Shown piece by piece: positions 54,922 through 63,794 of a stretch of 64,000 nt of DNA (position 1 is the first letter of the stretch; each line of letters starts with the position of its first letter). Below the pieces are notes generated by a model. That model made no database searches. It saw nothing but the letters and a program-made list of their open reading frames with translations, and had not been told where the DNA came from. The DNA comes from Kocuria rosea subsp. polaris (GTDB taxonomy: Bacteria > Actinomycetota > Actinomycetes > Actinomycetales > Micrococcaceae): positions 62,001 through 126,000 of the forward strand of contig MLDA01000008.1 in NCBI GenBank assembly GCA_023896275.1, given 5' to 3'. Both the position numbers and the translations under genes were made by a program.

Positions 54922-56496
54922 ATGGCACAGAAGTCACCTGCTGAACGCGCAGCAACGATCGCCGCCGGGTACGTCTTCGACGGCAGCTCACTGGACCTGG
55001 GGGCGGCACTCGTCGACGGCGAGGTCTTCCCGGACGCCCGAGTGGGGCTCCCGCTGCAGATGATGAACCGTCACGGACTCGTGGCCGGCGCGACGGGAAC
55101 GGGAAAGACCATCACCCTCCAGGTCATGGCCGAGCAGCTCTCCGAGGCCGGGGTACCCACGTTCCTCGCTGATATCAAGGGTGACCTCACCGGTCTCTCC
55201 ACCCCGGGAACCGGCTCCGAAAAGCTGCTCGAGCGCACGGCCTCGGTCGGCATGGACTGGGAACCGCGGACCTACCCCGTGGACTATCTCTGCCTGGGCG
55301 GCGACGGGACCGGCGTTCCGGTCCGCGCGACCCTCTCCTCGTTCGGTCCGCTCCTGCTCGCGCGCGTGCTCGGCCTGAACGAAACACAGGAGTCCTCGCT
55401 CCTGCTCGTCTTCCACTACGCGGATCAAAAGGACCTCGAGCTCGACGACCTCAAGGATCTGCGTGCCGTCATCACGCACCTCACCAGCGACGCGGGCAAA
55501 GCAGACCTCGCCGAGCTCGGCGGGCTGAACAAGGCCACGGCAGGTGTGATCCTGCGCAACCTCGTCACCCTCGAGACGCAGGGCGGGGACCGCTTCTTCG
55601 GCGCTCCGGAGTTCAACTCGGCCGAATTGCTGCGCACCGCCGACGACGGCCGCGGCGTGATCTCGTGTCTGGAACTGCCGACCCTGCTGCAGCAGCCGCT
55701 GCTCTTCTCCACGTTCCTCATGTGGCTGCTCGCGGACCTCTTCGAGGAACTGCCCGAGGTCGGCGATGCCGACAAACCGAAGCTGGTCTTCTTCCTCGAC
55801 GAAGCCCACCTGTTGTTCAAGGACGCCTCCAAGGCGTTCATGGACTCCATCACGACGACGGTGCGGCTGATCCGTTCCAAGGGCGTCGGGGTCTTCTTCG
55901 TCACCCAGACTCCGCAGGACGTGCCGGCCGAGGTGCTGGGCCAGCTCGCCAACCGCGTCCAGCACGCGCTGCGGGCCTTCACTCCCGCCGACGCGAAGGC
56001 TCTGCGGGCCACCGCCTCCACGTTCCCCCTCTCCGATTACGACCTCGAGGAGGCCATCACGGCCGCCGGAACCGGCGAAGCGATCATCACGGTCATGAAC
56101 GAGAAGGGGGCCCCGACCCCGGTTGCGTGGACGCGCATGTTCTCCCCCCGATCGCACATGGGCGCCTCGGCGGCCGGCGTCGTCGACGAGGTCGTGGCGG
56201 CTTCGCCCCTGCTCGAGGCCTACGGGACCGCCGAGGACCGGGAATCGGCGTTCGAGAAGCTCGCTGCAGCCAAGGCGCGGGCGGGCGCCGACGAGCGTGC
56301 CGACGGCAGCCATCGTCGTCCGGAGTCGACCGGCCGAGCGGCGTCCCGGCCGGCGCCGCGGGGCACCGGCTCGCGCCCGGCCTCGCGTACGAACAGCCAG
56401 GAGAACCCGATGGTCGACGCCGCCGTGAAGGTCGCCGGGATCCTCGGCAAAGAAATCGTGCGCGGGCTCTTCGGCACCCGTCGCCGCCGCCGCTGA
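54922..56496 (+). CDS. DUF853/HerA-like ATPase (YjgR type)
   Basis: 524-residue P-loop ATPase. Walker A GATGTGKT is at 56-63, FLADIKGDLTGLS follows, and Walker B FFLDEAHLLF has Asp293-Glu294; VFFVTQTPQDVPAEVLGQLANRVQHALR carries the sensor and arginine-finger region. The C-terminal 90 residues are Arg/Ser/Pro-rich, ending in a basic GTRRRRR. ATG 54922 is chosen because upstream in-frame codons lack similarity and a ribosome site. HerA-type pumps move DNA, but the role of this family is unknown. The membrane-anchored gene begins 4 bases later. Confidence 0.85.
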   Translation: MAQKSPAERAATIAAGYVFDGSSLDLGAALVDGEVFPDARVGLPLQMMNRHGLVAGATGTGKTITLQVMAEQLSEAGVPTFLADIKGDLTGLSTPGTGSEKLLERTASVGMDWEPRTYPVDYLCLGGDGTGVPVRATLSSFGPLLLARVLGLNETQESSLLLVFHYADQKDLELDDLKDLRAVITHLTSDAGKADLAELGGLNKATAGVILRNLVTLETQGGDRFFGAPEFNSAELLRTADDGRGVISCLELPTLLQQPLLFSTFLMWLLADLFEELPEVGDADKPKLVFFLDEAHLLFKDASKAFMDSITTTVRLIRSKGVGVFFVTQTPQDVPAEVLGQLANRVQHALRAFTPADAKALRATASTFPLSDYDLEEAITAAGTGEAIITVMNEKGAPTPVAWTRMFSPRSHMGASAAGVVDEVVAASPLLEAYGTAEDRESAFEKLAAAKARAGADERADGSHRRPESTGRAASRPAPRGTGSRPASRTNSQENPMVDAAVKVAGILGKEIVRGLFGTRRRRR

Positions 56497-56500
56497 TAAC

Positions 56501-57508
56501 GTGTCATCCGTGGAAAAATCGTCTCGCACCGGCTCGGATCTCGTCAGAGTCGCGGCCATCTGGGTCATGGCGCTCTTGGTCGTCCTCGTCGCCGGCGCCA
56601 TGGCGATCGCAGTCACCAACGCACGAGTGTTCGGCCCCTCTCCCGCGGTCGACGACTACGTGCAAACGCTCGTCGCCGGCGACGGCGCGACCGCGCTCGG
56701 CCACCTGGGTTTGGAAGCACCCGACGGCAACGGGCTGATGCTCTCCGGCGACCCGCTACGGGCCTCGGCCGCCGCGCTCGGCGAGTACACGATCGAGGAG
56801 ACCTCCCGGGAAGATGACCGTGCCACCGTCCGCGTCTCCTACAACGTCGGCGGCCGCCAGCACCACACAGACTTCCGGCTGATGCGTACCGGGCGCGACT
56901 GGCTGTTCTTCGATCAGTGGCAGATCGACATGGGCAAGCTGCCCGTCCTCACGGTGCACGCTGCGAATACCACCGACATTCTGGTGAACGGGACCGAATC
57001 GCCGGTGGCCTCGGGCGAGCAGAAGTTCCCGGTGCTGCCTCCGGCGGTGGTGACCGCCTCGTTCGAGGAGGAGTACTTCCGTGCCGGCGAGACGACCAGA
57101 ATCGTCGGTGGCTCCGACGACACCGACGAGCCCCTGCGCCTGGTCTCCGAGCCGACCGAAACCCTCACCAAGGAAGTCGCCGGGAAGCTGCGTGAGTATC
57201 TGGACGGGTGCGCCGAGCAGCAGGTGCTGATGCCGACCGGCTGTCCCCTGGCCTACGACACGGGGGCCAGGGTGGACCCGGCCACGATCGACTGGGAGAT
57301 CATCGAATACCCCGACGTCGAGATCACCGCGTTCGACGGCGGATGGGTCCTGCGCCCGCTCGAGGTCGAGGTGAACCTCGAACTCGTCGAGCAGGATCTC
57401 GCAACGGGCGTGACGACGGAGGTCGACGTCGACGAGACGTACACGTTCACCGCCAACCTGGACCTGTCGTCGTCGAAGGTCTCGGTGACGCCCGTCGTCG
57501 TCGAGTAG
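56501..57508 (+). CDS. Membrane-anchored extracytoplasmic protein, unknown function
   Basis: 335-residue protein with one N-terminal membrane helix (about 17-42, VAAIWVMALLVVLVAGAMAIAV) and an extracytoplasmic remainder. Residues about 48-135 (AVDDYVQTLVAGDGATALGHLGLEAPDGNGLML...) look like a DUF4878/NTF2-like unit, and the rest is all-beta, with VTASFEEEYFRAGETTRIV and two Cys in YLDGCAEQQVLMPTGCPLAYD. The architecture recalls TcaA-like or zinc-ribbon-linked envelope proteins, but the match is weak. It starts at GTG 56501, or GTG 56510. It is probably cotranscribed with the DUF853 ATPase gene; a joint envelope function is inference. Confidence 0.7.
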   Translation: MSSVEKSSRTGSDLVRVAAIWVMALLVVLVAGAMAIAVTNARVFGPSPAVDDYVQTLVAGDGATALGHLGLEAPDGNGLMLSGDPLRASAAALGEYTIEETSREDDRATVRVSYNVGGRQHHTDFRLMRTGRDWLFFDQWQIDMGKLPVLTVHAANTTDILVNGTESPVASGEQKFPVLPPAVVTASFEEEYFRAGETTRIVGGSDDTDEPLRLVSEPTETLTKEVAGKLREYLDGCAEQQVLMPTGCPLAYDTGARVDPATIDWEIIEYPDVEITAFDGGWVLRPLEVEVNLELVEQDLATGVTTEVDVDETYTFTANLDLSSSKVSVTPVVVE

Positions 57509-57520
57509 CGACCGGCCGGC

Positions 57521-58789
57521 TCAGTCGGTCTTCGTCACCGGCAGCGCACCGGTGGGCGGGTTGTCGTCGCGGATCTCGAACCGGCCCCGCAGCACGAGGT
57601 AGAGCGCCCAGAGCCCGGCGACCAGTGCGATGCCCGCGCCCAGCCCGACGGCCCAGCGGGGGCCGAGCACGTCGCCGATCCAGCCGACGAGCGGGGCACC
57701 GATCGGTGTTCCACCCTGGACCACCGCCATGTAGAGCGCCAGGACACGGCCGCGGAAGCGCGGCTGCACCGACAACTGGATCGACGTGTTGCAGCTGTTC
57801 AGAAACGTCACCGCGGTCAGGCCCACCAGGACCAGCAGCGCGGCGTACCACCAGAACGACGGCATCAGGCTCGCGGCCAGCCCGGCGACGCCGAAGCCGA
57901 TCGCCCCGCCGATGAGGTAGCGCATCCGGAACCGGCCGCGCGCGGCCGCGAGGATGGCCGCCGCGAGGGTCCCGACGGCGACGAGCGAGCCCAGCACGCC
58001 GTACTCGGTGGGGCCCCGGTCGAACACGGTGGTGGCCATCATGGCGTTGGTGATCTGGAAGTTGAAACCGAACGTACCCACGAGGAACGCCATGACCAGG
58101 ATGACCACGAGGTCCGGTCGCCCCCTGACGTAGGCGAGGCCCTCGCGGATCTGCCGTTTGCCGCGGGGTACCGGGGCGCTGCGGTTCAGGGCGGAGACGT
58201 CCATCCGCCAGATGCCGATCAGCACCGCGACGAAGCTCGCCGCGTTGATCATGAACGCTGGCGCCGTGCCGACCCACGCGATGAGCAGGCCCGCGATGCC
58301 GGGGCCGGCCAGGCGGGCGACGTTGAAGGACGCACTGTTGAGCGCCACGGCGTTAGGGATGTCCGGCTTGGCCACGACCTCCGAGACGAACGCCTGCCTG
58401 GCCGGCGCGTCGAAGGCGCTCGCGACGCCGAGGACGAGGGCGATCACGTAGACGTGCCACAGCTCCGCGACGCCGAAGAGGACGAGCAGCCCGAGCGCGA
58501 GGGCGGTCAGGCCCATGACGGTCTGCGTGAGCAGCAGGAGGCGCCGCTTGTCGTAGCGGTCGGCCACGAGCCCCGCCCACGCGCCGAGGAACAGGATGGG
58601 CAGAAACTGCAGGCCGGTCGTGATCCCGACGGCCGTGCCGCTGTTGTCCGTGAGCTCGGTGAGCACCAGCCAGTCCTGGGCAACCCGCTGCATCCACGTG
58701 CCGATGTTGGAGATCAGCGCCCCGGCCACCCACAGGCGGTAGTTCGGGCTCTTCAGGGCACTGAACATGTTCGGCACGTCTGGTGGCAC
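57521..58789 (-). CDS. EntS-like MFS exporter
   Basis: 422-residue MFS transporter with 12 helices. MFSALKSPNYRLWVAGALISNIGTWMQRVAQDWLVL, the loop GLVADRYDKRRLLLLTQT, ALNSASFNVARLAGPGIAGLLI and RGRVLALYMAVVQGGTPIGAPLVGW belong to the EntS/MFS_3 group of exporters (siderophores, drugs). It starts at ATG 58789 and is preceded by a perfect 16-bp inverted repeat 35 bases upstream. No regulator gene is adjacent. Substrate unknown. Confidence 0.88.
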   Translation of the reverse strand: MPPDVPNMFSALKSPNYRLWVAGALISNIGTWMQRVAQDWLVLTELTDNSGTAVGITTGLQFLPILFLGAWAGLVADRYDKRRLLLLTQTVMGLTALALGLLVLFGVAELWHVYVIALVLGVASAFDAPARQAFVSEVVAKPDIPNAVALNSASFNVARLAGPGIAGLLIAWVGTAPAFMINAASFVAVLIGIWRMDVSALNRSAPVPRGKRQIREGLAYVRGRPDLVVILVMAFLVGTFGFNFQITNAMMATTVFDRGPTEYGVLGSLVAVGTLAAAILAAARGRFRMRYLIGGAIGFGVAGLAASLMPSFWWYAALLVLVGLTAVTFLNSCNTSIQLSVQPRFRGRVLALYMAVVQGGTPIGAPLVGWIGDVLGPRWAVGLGAGIALVAGLWALYLVLRGRFEIRDDNPPTGALPVTKTD

Positions 58790-58823
58790 GCTCCTGACTC
58801 ACGTGAACGGCGGGTTAACGCAC

Positions 58824-58862
58824 CCCACCCTAGTAGTTGCTCATCACAACTACTAGGGTGGG
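58824..58862. promoter_or_regulatory. Perfect 16-bp inverted repeat upstream of the MFS gene
   Basis: CCCACCCTAGTAGTTG (58824-58839) and CAACTACTAGGGTGGG (58847-58862) with a seven-base centre. It lies between the thioredoxin-NHL gene stop and the MFS gene start, both on the minus strand. There is no T-tract after either arm. The inner GTAGTTG/CAACTAC resembles MarR-type operator arms. Operator or unusual terminator; I favour operator. Confidence 0.6.
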
Positions 58863-58881
58863 CGTCACACTCGGGCCGCGA

Positions 58882-60810
58882 TCAGTCCAGCCCGCGCAGG
58901 TCCAGGACCAGCTCCGTGGCGCCGTCGGCGGCGAAGACGACCGGGATGCCCCAGTCCTGCTGGTAGAGGTGGCAGGCCGCGTGGTCGGGGATCTCCCCGC
59001 CGGGCTCGCCGTCGCAGGCAGCCGCGCGGGCGGTGATGTGCAGAATACCGTCGCCGACCTCCGGGTCGAGCGTGAGCGTGCGGGTCAGCCCCACCGAGGT
59101 GCCCGCGCCGTCGAGCAGGAGCTCCTCGGGCGAGGAGGAGATCTTCAGCTGCGTCGGGTCGCCCCACCGGTCGTCGAGCTTCTGCCCCTTCGGCGCGGAG
59201 AAACGGACGACGATCCCGTGCTCACCCGGCGCGACGGGCGTCTTCGGCCGTTGGGTCTGCGCGGCGCCCTCGTCGACGGTAAGCGCCTCCTTCGGCAGCG
59301 GCAGCCGAACCAGGCGGTGCTGGTTCGTCTCCACGACGAGCAGCACGGGGTCGCCGGCGACGGACGCGTCGAGCAGCACGTCGGACGGCTCGGCGAGCCC
59401 GCGGGCCAGCGTCGAGACGGTCTGGGCGGCCGGGTCGTACCGGCGCACGGCGCCGTTGTAGGTGTCGGCGATCGCCACGGACCCGTCGGGCAGCACGGCC
59501 ACGCCGAGCGGGTGCTGCAGGCGCGCCTGGTCGGCGGCACCGTCGCGGAACCCGAAATCGAAGAGCCCGGCGCCGATCGCGGTCTCGACGGCCGCCGCGG
59601 CCCCGTCGTCGTCGAAGGTGATCCGGCGCAGCGCCGACGTCTCCGAGTCGGCGATCCAGAGGTCCCCGGCGGCGTCCGTCGCGAGCCCGGAGGACTGGGC
59701 GAACCACGCCTCGGCGGCGGAGCCGTCCTGCAGGCCTTCGAGGCCGGTCCCGGCGAACACGGCCAGCGCGCCCGTGACGGGGTCGAAGGAGAAGATCTGG
59801 TGTGTACCGGCCATGGCGACGATCAGGGCGCAGGCCCGCTCGGACCAGACGACGTCCCACGGCGAGGACAGCGACGTGTTCAGCGGGTCCGCCCCGAGCT
59901 CGCGCGGTCCCTCTCCCTCGCCGCCGCGTGCGCGCTCGGAATCGAGCAGGCGCTGCACGCCGTTGCCGGCGAGCGTGGTCACCGCGCCGGTCTGGAGGTT
60001 CACCCCGCGCAGGCGGTGGTTGACCGTGTCCGCGACGACGACGTCGTAGCCCACCTCGCCCGCGACTTCCGCCGGCAGGACCACCAGGCCCTGGGGCTCG
60101 TTGAAGCGCGCGGTGGCGGCGTCGCCGTCGGCGTGGCCCTTGGTCCCTTCGCCGATGGTGCGCACGACGGTGGTCACATCGGGCGCGAGTTCGACGAGGC
60201 GGTGGTGGCCGGAGTCGCCGACGAGGAAGTTGCCGTTCTCCAGCGCGACGACCTTGCCCGGGAAGCGCAGGTCGCCTTCGCGAGCGGGCGGGGCCACGTA
60301 GGGTCCGTCGCCCCGGTGCAGCGTGCCTTTGGCCTCGTGCTCGGCGATGAGCTCGCCGATGAGAACGTCGAGCCCGTTGGCGTGGCCCTCACCGGAGAGG
60401 TTGGCCACGAGGTAACCCTCGGGGTCGATCACGGCCAGGGTCGGCCACGCGCGGGCGGCGTAGGCCTCCCACGTCGTCAGCTCGGGGTCGTCGAGGACGG
60501 GGTGATGGATCTCGTAGCGTTCGACGGCGGCGGCGAGGGCGACGGGGTCTGCCTCGTGCTCGAACTTCGGCGAGTGCACGCCGACGATCACGAGCTCGTC
60601 CTGGTACTTCTCCTCCAGCGGGCGCAGCTCGTCGATGACGTGCAGGCAGTTGATGCAGCAGAACGTCCAGAAGTCGAGCACGACGATCTTGCCGCGCAGC
60701 TCCTGCAGGGTGACCGTCTTGCCTCCGGTGTTCAGCCAATTGCGGCCCACCAGTTCGGAAGCGCGAACCTTGAAGTTCGCGCGGACGGATTCGGTGCTGG
60801 TCTCGGTCAC
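58882..60810 (-). CDS. Thioredoxin-like plus NHL-repeat protein (NHLRC2-like)
   Basis: 642-residue protein with two parts. Residues about 5-155 are a thioredoxin/AhpC-like fold with Cys52-Ile-Asn-Cys55 in WTFCCINCLHVIDELR. Residues about 165-500 form a six-bladed NHL beta-propeller with repeats such as GNFLVGDSGHHRLV, DVVVADTVNHRLR, DLWIADSETSALRR and SVAIADTYNGAVRR; a C-terminal beta domain follows. GTG 60810 is preferred over TTG 60813 because GAGGAG lies 7 bases ahead. No signal peptide, so cytosolic. The family is conserved in bacteria and animals; its substrate is unknown. Confidence 0.9.
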   Translation of the reverse strand: MTETSTESVRANFKVRASELVGRNWLNTGGKTVTLQELRGKIVVLDFWTFCCINCLHVIDELRPLEEKYQDELVIVGVHSPKFEHEADPVALAAAVERYEIHHPVLDDPELTTWEAYAARAWPTLAVIDPEGYLVANLSGEGHANGLDVLIGELIAEHEAKGTLHRGDGPYVAPPAREGDLRFPGKVVALENGNFLVGDSGHHRLVELAPDVTTVVRTIGEGTKGHADGDAATARFNEPQGLVVLPAEVAGEVGYDVVVADTVNHRLRGVNLQTGAVTTLAGNGVQRLLDSERARGGEGEGPRELGADPLNTSLSSPWDVVWSERACALIVAMAGTHQIFSFDPVTGALAVFAGTGLEGLQDGSAAEAWFAQSSGLATDAAGDLWIADSETSALRRITFDDDGAAAAVETAIGAGLFDFGFRDGAADQARLQHPLGVAVLPDGSVAIADTYNGAVRRYDPAAQTVSTLARGLAEPSDVLLDASVAGDPVLLVVETNQHRLVRLPLPKEALTVDEGAAQTQRPKTPVAPGEHGIVVRFSAPKGQKLDDRWGDPTQLKISSSPEELLLDGAGTSVGLTRTLTLDPEVGDGILHITARAAACDGEPGGEIPDHAACHLYQQDWGIPVVFAADGATELVLDLRGLD

Positions 60811-60913
60811 CAAGGGACTCCTCTGTGTCGGCTGACGTCTGGCAGGGACAACCCATTATCGCCTGCGTTCATTCCCGCGCCGGGGTCGATGACGGCGCGA
60901 GACCGGCGGCGGC

Positions 60914-61732
60914 CTACCGTTCCTGCTGCGCCTCGAGCTCAAGCACCGTGATCTCCAGGACGGACTCGGCCATCTGGGTGAACTCGGGGTCGGAGATGTT
61001 CTCGGGCCCGGTGAAGGACACCATCGCGACGTAGTCGCCGGCCTCCCGGATGAGCACCAGGGACTGCTGCTGCTGGTCGTGGTTCGGCAGCAACGACCAG
61101 AACACGGCCGAGTCCGTCTCGTACCCGGTCTCCGGCTCGCTGTGCTTGAGCGGCCCGCTGGTGGGCACCACCGCCCCGTCGTCACCGGGACGTTGCAGGT
61201 TCAGCGTCACCGTCGAGCACTCGTCCAGGAGCGTCCGCACGGTCGCATAGTGCGCGTCCAGCCCCTCACGGTCGTCGATTCGGGCGACCTCGAGTGAGCC
61301 GATCGCGGCGACGTCCTCATTGCGGAACTGGGTCAGTGCGGCCTCGTCGGCGGAGTCCGCCACGAGCGTGGGTGACCAGTTCATCTGCTCCAGCGGTCCC
61401 GCGCACGACGACGGCGCCACGACCACCCCGTCCATCGGGTCGGCCGGGTCCTCGCGCAGCTGCTCGAGCTGGGCGCTCGTCGCCTCGGAGGAGAGATCGA
61501 ATCCCAGCCCGGCCGCCTGCAGCACGCCGGCGGCCACCGCCACGCGCGGCGTCGTCACGGCCCGGTCGTCGCTCGTGCCGTCGGCGGCCGGCGAGTCGCT
61601 CGCGGGCGCGTGGGCGGCGTCGTCGGGCATCTCTGCGGGCCCGCCGCAGGCGGTCAGCAGAGCCAGTGCGACGACGGCCGCGGCGGCGTACGCGGCCCGC
61701 CCCCGTCGCGTATTCTCACGGTCAGCGGCCAC
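60914..61732 (-). CDS. Lipoprotein of unknown function
   Basis: 272-residue lipoprotein. The signal ends ALLTAC with Cys29. After a disordered Asp/Ala/Ser-rich linker (about 32-58) the mature domain has two Cys (PSSCAGPLEQMNW and LLDECSTVTLN), and strands such as SLVLIREAGDYVAMVSFTG. This layout is like the PknH-type extracellular sensor fold of actinobacterial lipoproteins; I would not press it. The start is GTG 61732, overlapping the CopD-CtaG stop by 11 bases, so they are translationally coupled. Confidence 0.75.
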   Translation of the reverse strand: MAADRENTRRGRAAYAAAAVVALALLTACGGPAEMPDDAAHAPASDSPAADGTSDDRAVTTPRVAVAAGVLQAAGLGFDLSSEATSAQLEQLREDPADPMDGVVVAPSSCAGPLEQMNWSPTLVADSADEAALTQFRNEDVAAIGSLEVARIDDREGLDAHYATVRTLLDECSTVTLNLQRPGDDGAVVPTSGPLKHSEPETGYETDSAVFWSLLPNHDQQQQSLVLIREAGDYVAMVSFTGPENISDPEFTQMAESVLEITVLELEAQQER

Positions 61733-63785
61733 GGATGTCTCGTTTCTCGTCTTGTTCCTTGAGCTCGCTGAACATCGCGTTGTACGCGGCGAGCTCGGCG
61801 TCGTCGTCCCGTTCGGCCTTGCGGTCCGTGCGCTTGGCCTCGCGCTCCGAGGAGCGGCTCCACTGGAACATCACCCCGAGCGCGAGCAGCAGGGTCGGCA
61901 CCTCGCCGATCCCCCACATCGCCCCGGCACCGAACTTCTGGTCCTCCATCGGGCTCGCACCCCAGTCGCGGCCCATGTTGCCGAACCAGTTGGCCTGCAT
62001 GAGGGACTCGCTGCTCATGATGGAGACCCCGTAGAACGCGTGGAAGCTCATCGTGGCCAGGAGGATCACCAGTCGGAACGGGTAGGGCGCCCGGCGCGGC
62101 AGCGGGTCCGATCCGATCATGTTCAGCGCGAAGATGTAGCCGGTGAGCAGGAAGTGCACGTTCATCAGCTCGTGCCCGACGTGCTCGGAGAGCGCGAAGT
62201 AGAAGAGGTCGGTGTTGTAGAAGATGATGATCGACCCGGCGAAGTTCGCGGCGGCGAAGAGCGGGTTGGTGACGAGCTTGGAGAACCACGAGTGCACGAT
62301 CGCGAGGATCCACTCGCGCGGCCCCCGGGTGCCGTCCGTACGCGCCGGGACCGCCTTGAGCGCGAGCGTGACCGGCGCGCCGATGACGAGGAAGAACGGG
62401 GCAACCATCGTCAGGGCCATGTGCCCGATCATGTGGGAGGAGAAAAGCACCATCCCGTAGACCGCGAGCACGCCCGAGGTGATGTAGAACAGCGCGGCCA
62501 GGCCGACGAACCAGCAGACCAGGCGGATCACGGGCCAGCTGTCCCCGCGGCGGCGCACGGTCACGAAGCCGATCACGTAGAACGCGGCCAGGATCGCGAC
62601 GATGGCGACCCACAGCCAGTCGAAGCGCCATTCGGTCACCCACGAGCTGGCCGTCAGCTCGCCCGGCAGCTCGTAGCCGGTGAGGTAACGGGCGGGGCTG
62701 GGGCTCTCGGGCTCGAGCTGCGGAACCGGCGGGGCCGTCCGGCCGAGCACGGCCGCGACCGCCATGACGACCGCCATGATGGCCGCCTCGACGCCGACGA
62801 TCCGCCAGGCGGCTTTCGCCGCTGTCAGCTTGCCGGCCAGCAGCTGCGGGATCGTCAGCTGGCGGTGCATCCAGCCGAGCGCCGCCAGCAGCAGGGTCAG
62901 CGCGGTCTTGACGACGATGAGCATGCCGTACGGCGTCGTCAGGTCGGCGGGCTCGCTCACGCGCAGTGCGGCGCTGATGACGCCGGAGACCGCGACGAGC
63001 AGGATCGCAACCGTCGCGAGCCACGAGAACCGACGCAACACGACGCCGGTGAGCACCGGCGTCGTCTGCTTCCCAGCACCGGGGGCGCGGCCCGGCGCGG
63101 GCACGTCCAGCGTGCCGGCCAGGCACGCGAGCACGGCGATGCCGCCGACCCAGAGGCACACGCCCGCGAGGTGCAGCAGCATGCCGTTGACGGCGGCCCA
63201 GTGATCGTCGGCGCCGCCGGCGTGACCGATGAGCGAGAGCGGCAGGATCCCGATCATCGCGAACACGGCGCCGAGGCCGATGCCCGCCGGCGCGCGGACC
63301 CCGAACGCCCAGGTGGCCGTGATCGCGGCGATGACGATCATCCACGCCCACGCCTGGCCGGTGCCGATGTTCAGGATGAAGTCGAGCATGCCGCTCGTGT
63401 ACGCGTCGGAGGCGGCGACGGGCAGGCCGGAGACGTCGGAGAACGTGAGTACGAGGACGGCCGCCGCGGACAGCGTCCAGACGGTGGCGGCGCCGGCGGC
63501 CACGTTCATCGCCCGGTCGAAGGCGGGGTGGGCTCCGCCGGCGTCGGCGTTGGCGCGCGTCGGCTTGAGCCCGCGCGGCAGGATCGCCGCGGCGAAGACC
63601 AGGGCGCCGATGCTCGTGGCCATCGCCGTGTGGTGCACGGTGCGCGCCAGCGGCAGACCCCAGCGGGTCACGGCGCCGGGGTCGGCGAGCGTGCCGGCCG
63701 CGGCCGCGCCCGTGTAGAGCAGCGCGGCCACGAGGGCCACGAGGCCCGCGGCGAACGCCGGGACGGTCAGTTGCGTCGGCTTCAC
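61722..63785 (-). CDS. CopD-CtaG fusion, copper import and cytochrome oxidase assembly
   Basis: 687-residue membrane protein with about 15 helices. Residues about 1-330 are CopD-like, with RTVHHTAMATSIGALVFAA and LLHLAGVCLWVGGIAVLACLAG. Residues about 400-650 are caa3-type CtaG, with SSHMIGHMALTMVAPFFLVIGAP, SEHVGHELMNVHFLLTGYIF and SFHAFYGVSIMSS, whose His residues can bind copper. A charged cytoplasmic tail ends it. It starts at GTG 63785. The downstream-facing CopC/YcnI-like gene at the window edge and a lipoprotein are its partners. Confidence 0.92.
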   Translation of the reverse strand: MKPTQLTVPAFAAGLVALVAALLYTGAAAAGTLADPGAVTRWGLPLARTVHHTAMATSIGALVFAAAILPRGLKPTRANADAGGAHPAFDRAMNVAAGAATVWTLSAAAVLVLTFSDVSGLPVAASDAYTSGMLDFILNIGTGQAWAWMIVIAAITATWAFGVRAPAGIGLGAVFAMIGILPLSLIGHAGGADDHWAAVNGMLLHLAGVCLWVGGIAVLACLAGTLDVPAPGRAPGAGKQTTPVLTGVVLRRFSWLATVAILLVAVSGVISAALRVSEPADLTTPYGMLIVVKTALTLLLAALGWMHRQLTIPQLLAGKLTAAKAAWRIVGVEAAIMAVVMAVAAVLGRTAPPVPQLEPESPSPARYLTGYELPGELTASSWVTEWRFDWLWVAIVAILAAFYVIGFVTVRRRGDSWPVIRLVCWFVGLAALFYITSGVLAVYGMVLFSSHMIGHMALTMVAPFFLVIGAPVTLALKAVPARTDGTRGPREWILAIVHSWFSKLVTNPLFAAANFAGSIIIFYNTDLFYFALSEHVGHELMNVHFLLTGYIFALNMIGSDPLPRRAPYPFRLVILLATMSFHAFYGVSIMSSESLMQANWFGNMGRDWGASPMEDQKFGAGAMWGIGEVPTLLLALGVMFQWSRSSEREAKRTDRKAERDDDAELAAYNAMFSELKEQDEKRDIRGR

Positions 63786-63794
63786 GTCTGGGGG

